Shown here one piece after another: positions 33,762 through 36,839 of a stretch of 36,839 nucleotides of DNA. Position 1 is the stretch's first letter. Every line of letters begins with the position of its first letter. The position numbers and the translations under genes were made by a program. Origin of the DNA: an uncultured Saprospirales bacterium (GTDB lineage Bacteria > Bacteroidota > Bacteroidia > Chitinophagales > Saprospiraceae); NCBI GenBank assembly GCA_937864265.1, contig CALMIR010000078.1, forward strand, positions 1-36,839, read 5' to 3'. The notes beneath the pieces are model-generated. The model was given only the letters and a program-made list of their open reading frames with translations, made no database searches and was not told the DNA's origin.

Positions 33762-33790
33762 TAATTTTGGCGTATGATTTGTCAAAGAAC
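33762..33790 (+). promoter_or_regulatory. Candidate promoter and TTGTCAAAGAAC leader motif for the DM13 lipoprotein gene
   Basis: TAATTTTG at 33762-33769 fits the -7 consensus. The 12-mer ttgtcaaagaac at 33779-33790 would lie at or just after the start of transcription and ends 17 bases before the ATG, the same distance as its copy before ribE. Confidence 0.45.
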
Positions 33791-33807
33791 TAAAATCCAA
33801 CACGAAT

Positions 33808-34497
33808 ATGAAATTTAGTCAAATAATCTTTGGGGCTTTACTGACGCTTTTGGTCTATTCCTGCATAGGGGACGACATTATCTTTGATACTGTCGCCGAA
33901 AATGTACGCATTACCTCTCGGGTGGACAGCCTGGCTGTTGGCGATGATTTTCAATTCGAAGCCATTTTTGTCAACAATATCGGCATAGAAGAGCCGATGA
34001 CCATTGCCTGGAGCAGTTCTGATGAAGCTATTCTGGCGATCGATCAAAATGGCTTGGCCTCAGGTATCAGCAAAGGCGATGTTATGGTCACCGCTACGGT
34101 CGATCTAGCGACAAAAACCATCACTGATACCTGGCCGCTGGCCGTGGCCGACAATACCGTCATTAGCGACCCCGAAAGTAGAACCGGACAATTGCGCACC
34201 ACCAGCAGCTACCTTTTGGAAGGCGATTTTGAGTTGAAACCGGATGGCAACAACCTGACATTGGTTTTAAGCGACGACTATCGGGCTTCTTCTAATTTAC
34301 CGGGCCTTTACGTTTATCTGACCAATAACCCCAATTCCGTCAACGGCGCTTATGAAATTGGGATGGTCACGGAGTTTTCCGGCACGCACAGCTATACCAT
34401 CCCCGGCGATGAAGTGGGCTTGAATCAATACAGCCACCTACTTTACTTCTGCAAGCCCTTTGGCGTGAAAGTAGGCGATGGTGAGTTTGACAATTGA
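33808..34497 (+). CDS. Lipoprotein with Ig-like and DM13-type domains
   Basis: A 229-residue exported lipoprotein with lipobox LVYSC at 15-19. Residues about 30-115 resemble a bacterial Ig-like group 2 domain (VDSLAVGDDFQFEAIF, IAWSSSDEAILAIDQNGLAS, GDVMVTATV). Residues about 125-229 resemble a DM13 domain: TGQLRTTSSYLLEGDFELK, LPGLYVYLTNNPNSVNGAYE, and SHLLYFCKPFGVKVG with one conserved Cys. DM13 domains are proposed to take part in extracellular redox or metal chemistry, but the evidence in bacteria is thin. The last bases, including the stop, overlap copy 2 of the dispersed repeat (34494-34528). An outer-membrane protein gene follows on the same strand after 81 bases. Confidence 0.85.
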   Translation: MKFSQIIFGALLTLLVYSCIGDDIIFDTVAENVRITSRVDSLAVGDDFQFEAIFVNNIGIEEPMTIAWSSSDEAILAIDQNGLASGISKGDVMVTATVDLATKTITDTWPLAVADNTVISDPESRTGQLRTTSSYLLEGDFELKPDGNNLTLVLSDDYRASSNLPGLYVYLTNNPNSVNGAYEIGMVTEFSGTHSYTIPGDEVGLNQYSHLLYFCKPFGVKVGDGEFDN

Positions 34498-34528
34498 TAA
34501 ATTGGGAAGTAATTTTTTGCACACTACT
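34494..34528 (+). repeat. 35-nt dispersed repeat, copy 2
   Basis: Identical to 8717-8751 at 33 of 35 positions and in the same orientation to the next gene. It overlaps the last four bases of the DM13 lipoprotein gene. The left arm of the palindrome seen at copy 1 is not present upstream, since that sequence is coding; a weak aacttccgat (34542-34551) lies downstream instead. Confidence 0.65.
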
Positions 34529-34578
34529 TAACGAGCGCTTCTAACTTCCGATGGCGTTCGGTAAAAAAATATCAACTC

Positions 34579-35445
34579 ATGCTTAGGTTCATTTTTTCTC
34601 TGTTGGTGTTCAGCCTTTGTAGCAGTCATTTACTGGCTGGAGGAGGCTGGCCGCAGCCCAAAGAAAACGGCTACTTTAAATTGTATCAGTGGTGGGTGGT
34701 TGCCGATCAGCACTTCACGGATGTCGGCTTGATCGATCCCAATACGACCAATGGCATTTTCAACACCAGTTTGTATGCGGAATATGGTTTTACCGATCGC
34801 TTTACTGGCGTCGTGAATTTTCCTTTTTTCAGCCGGGCTTATTTCAACAATACCATTTCAGGCACTACGGGCGACTTGCTCGTACCCGGCGAAGCCATCA
34901 ATTCCATCGGCGATACGGACATAGGATTCAAATACGGATTAACACAAAATAAGCCGCTGGCACTCAGTGCTACTTTGACGCTGGGGCTGCCACTTGGAAA
35001 CAATGAGGGGGGCACGCAAGGCAATTTACAAACCGGCGACGGCGAGTTCAACCAAATGCTGCAAATAGATGCAGGGCGAGGTTTCCAATTGGGCAAACTT
35101 CCCGCGTACGCCAATGCTTATGTCGGATTCAACAACCGCAGTCAGGGCTACTCCGACGAATTGCGCTGGGGGCTAGAGGCTGGCGTCAACCTGTTTAACA
35201 AAAAACTATGGGCCATTGGCAGAATCATCGCCATCGAATCGCTGCTGAATGGCGACCGCAGCGTGGGGGAAAACAGTACCAGCATTTTTGCCAATAATAC
35301 CGAGTTCATTTCTTTTACACCCGAGCTGGCCTGGAATTTTAATGAAAAATGGGGCGTAGCGGCTTCCGTAGGGACGGCTTTCAGCGGGCGCATCATTTTT
35401 GCTAATCCGTCTTATTCTGTGGGTGTGTTTTTTAATTTGAGGTAA
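34579..35445 (+). CDS. Outer-membrane channel-like protein (MetA/phenol-degradation type barrel)
   Basis: A 288-residue exported protein with a signal peptide (about 1-21, ending SSHLLAG). The mature part is alternating amphipathic strands typical of a small outer-membrane barrel: YFKLYQWWVVADQHF, TSLYAEYGFTDRFTGVVNF, SIGDTDIGFKYGL, LALSATLTLGLPLGN, GFQLGKLPAYANAYVGFNNR, RWGLEAGVNLF, FTPELAWNFNEKWGVAASVG, and YSVGVFFNLR at the end. DTDIGFKYG and the short-barrel layout resemble the MetA-pathway (phenol degradation) outer-membrane family, usually annotated only as transporter. Substrate is unknown. It follows the DM13 lipoprotein gene. Confidence 0.82.
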   Translation: MLRFIFSLLVFSLCSSHLLAGGGWPQPKENGYFKLYQWWVVADQHFTDVGLIDPNTTNGIFNTSLYAEYGFTDRFTGVVNFPFFSRAYFNNTISGTTGDLLVPGEAINSIGDTDIGFKYGLTQNKPLALSATLTLGLPLGNNEGGTQGNLQTGDGEFNQMLQIDAGRGFQLGKLPAYANAYVGFNNRSQGYSDELRWGLEAGVNLFNKKLWAIGRIIAIESLLNGDRSVGENSTSIFANNTEFISFTPELAWNFNEKWGVAASVGTAFSGRIIFANPSYSVGVFFNLR

Positions 35446-35526
35446 AACAGAGTACCCGGCATTGCAGTTAGTATCGCCAGTAGGCATTACATTTGCAGGT
35501 ATCCAAAAAGACGAATTACATCAGGC

Positions 35527-36531
35527 ATGAACATCACGGAAACCAACCCACAACACATCCACCAATTGGTGGTCAATGACATTCCCAAAGGCAGCCTCGA
35601 ATGCCTCTGGCTACATATCATCAACAACGGCTTGGGTGAACCGGTCCGCATCCCTATTATGGTCGCGCGTGGGGTAGAGGATGGCCCAATACTGGGGCTT
35701 ACCGCAGCGGTGCACGGCAACGAACTCAATGGCATCCCCTTGATTCAGAAGTTGATGGAGCAGATAGATACCAGCCAGCTTAAAGGGACTATTGTGGGCG
35801 CCTTAGTGATGAATGTGCCCGGCTTTCTGCTGGAGCAGCGCAAGTTCAACGATGGCGTTGACCTCAACCGGATCGCACCGGGTAAACCTAATGGGGATAC
35901 CAGCCAAGTATATATCCAGCGCATGATCGAGCGGGTGTTGTCCGGCTTCGATTATTTGATTGACTTGCATACAGCCAGCTTTGGGCGTATTAATTCCTGG
36001 TACATTCGGGCGGATATGTCCGATGAGCAGACGTCCCGCATGGCGCGGCTTCAAAACCCGGAAATCATCCTCAATAACCCGGCTAATGACGGCACTTTTC
36101 GGGGTGCTGCAGCGCATAAGGGGATTAAGGCCATCACTTTGGAACTGCGCGATCCCCACGTTTTTCAGTTCGATGTCATTGAGGATGCCTTGGTCGGCGT
36201 TTATAATGTGTTATACGACCTGAAAATGCTAGATGGCTTCATCGTTTGCCCCGTAAAAAACACCATTCTGTGCGAACGATCTTACTGGATTTATACCGAT
36301 GAGGGGGGCATATTGAATGTATTTCCCAAGGTGAAGCAATACATCAAAAAAGACGAAAAAATAGCTGAAGTGCGCACCATCTTTGGAAAAATCGTCAAGG
36401 AGTACTTCGCCCCCGAAGATGGTATCGTCATAGGAAAAAGCGTCGATCCAGTCAACCAAACCGGCAGCCGCATCCTACATCTGGGTATCCGACCGAGGGA
36501 GATTCCCTGCATAACGGAGGAGGAGGCTTAA
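35527..36531 (+). CDS. Succinylglutamate desuccinylase/aspartoacylase family protein
   Basis: A zinc-dependent amidohydrolase of the M14-related AstE/AspA family, 334 residues. Zinc ligands are H63 and E66 in AAVHGNELNG and H148 in LIDLHTASFGR. E206 in TLELRDP is the likely catalytic base. DLNRIAPGKPNGD (112-124) is also typical. A C-terminal beta domain (about 240-334, with a swinging barrel-like VCPVKNTILCERSYWIY and GIVIGKSVDPVNQTGSRILH) completes the fold. It would deacylate an N-acyl amino acid or a related amide, substrate unknown. Family members are often next to rimK-type genes, but none is in the window. The right-hand neighbour is noncoding. Confidence 0.92.
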   Translation: MNITETNPQHIHQLVVNDIPKGSLECLWLHIINNGLGEPVRIPIMVARGVEDGPILGLTAAVHGNELNGIPLIQKLMEQIDTSQLKGTIVGALVMNVPGFLLEQRKFNDGVDLNRIAPGKPNGDTSQVYIQRMIERVLSGFDYLIDLHTASFGRINSWYIRADMSDEQTSRMARLQNPEIILNNPANDGTFRGAAAHKGIKAITLELRDPHVFQFDVIEDALVGVYNVLYDLKMLDGFIVCPVKNTILCERSYWIYTDEGGILNVFPKVKQYIKKDEKIAEVRTIFGKIVKEYFAPEDGIVIGKSVDPVNQTGSRILHLGIRPREIPCITEEEA

Positions 36532-36839
36532 AGATTGATTTTCTGAAGCCAGCTACAAGGGGACAAACTCAGCGCCTATGGGTTTGCCGAGAATGCTTAG
36601 CACAAAATGAGAAAATCGTTGTTGGCTCTCCTCCCAGCGCAATACTTTCAATTGCCATGCATGAACCGCGAAGCGGGGGCATTTTTATAAAGCCCGACAC
36701 AGGCTTTGCAGAACCCCGGAGGGGTGATATAAAACGGACACTTGTCCTCAAACTGCGTGGGTTTACTTTTGGGAAATGGAATGGATGGTGTTGGTTGCCA
36801 GCCTCGCCGTGTGCGGCTCGGTTCACTTCGTCAAATGTC
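36532..36839. repeat. Noncoding tail with a row of short hairpins
   Basis: After the 36531 stop there is no credible gene. Five perfect short palindromes follow each other: ccgc-gaa-gcgg (36666-36676), aagcc-cgacaca-ggctt (36690-36706), acccc-gga-ggggt (36713-36725), ggaca-ct-tgtcc (36736-36747) and gccg-tgtg-cggc (36806-36817). A minus-strand open frame (36569-36826) gives a low-complexity peptide with repeated PLRGS and is an artefact of the repeats. Blocks containing ccccggagggg recur between genes in many Bacteroidota, so this is probably a repetitive extragenic palindromic element, possibly continuing past the window edge. Confidence 0.6.

Noticed and set aside
36569-36826. Minus-strand frame with repeated PLRGS peptides
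   Set aside because: Its sequence is produced by the short palindromes of an intergenic repeat and such frames recur as artefacts in this phylum.
1-36839. CRISPR arrays, tRNA or rRNA genes, prophage, complete insertion sequences
   Set aside because: No regularly spaced repeats, no tRNA-like T-arm sequences outside coding genes, no integrase or transposase frames were seen on reading both strands.

Overview
The window reads as chromosomal DNA of an environmental Bacteroidota bacterium, most likely of the Saprospiria/Lewinella type. The clues are a type IX secretion (T9SS) C-terminal sorting domain, a bacillithiol deacetylase, the gene order pheT - coiled-coil protein - zapA - rny, lipoboxes and outer-membrane barrel proteins, TAnnTTTG-type promoter elements, and starts without obvious Shine-Dalgarno sequences. 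The genus is an inference; no rRNA or tRNA gene was found.

Layout. 1-516: 5' part of a secreted protein gene on the minus strand, cut by the window edge. 590-3616: M1 zinc metallopeptidase joined to a probable outer-membrane barrel. 3705-8546: housekeeping run pheT, a ZapB-like coiled-coil gene, zapA and rny, closed by a hairpin. 8646-9806: an 88-nt palindromic element, an orphan modA-like lipoprotein gene, and a GC-rich structured repeat block. 9807-12930: gnd and zwf, divergent, giving both dehydrogenases of the oxidative pentose phosphate pathway. 12935-14852: ribE overlapping a sensor kinase gene (minus). 15054-17615: a membrane-anchored unknown protein, bshB1, and a second orphan sensor kinase converging on it. 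18153-20966: rRNA methyltransferase, a small secreted protein and a secreted protein (minus). 21042-24629: a lipoprotein and a large secreted GH13 amylase-family enzyme. 24630-24843: remnant of a MazF/PemK-like toxin gene. 25056-27637: fatty acid desaturase, K+ channel with RCK domains, DoxX-like protein. 28034-30362: hflX and an M29 aminopeptidase. 30638-31372: an unusual protein that looks like a DEDD exonuclease fold with altered catalytic positions. 31449-33654: gamma-carbonic anhydrase, divergent from sufS-sufU. 33808-36531: a DM13 lipoprotein, an outer-membrane channel-like protein, and a succinylglutamate desuccinylase/aspartoacylase family enzyme. 36532-36839: a noncoding tail with a row of short hairpins.

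Most of the window is ordinary core genome in short operons. No CRISPR array, prophage, complete insertion sequence or recognisable defence island was found. The points most worth a second look are the candidate pseudo-exonuclease at 30638, the TTGTCAAAGAA leader motif that forms a perfect 17-bp palindrome before ribE, the noncoding palindromic elements at 8646, 9618 and 36666, the toxin remnant at 24630, and the peptidase-barrel fusion at 590.
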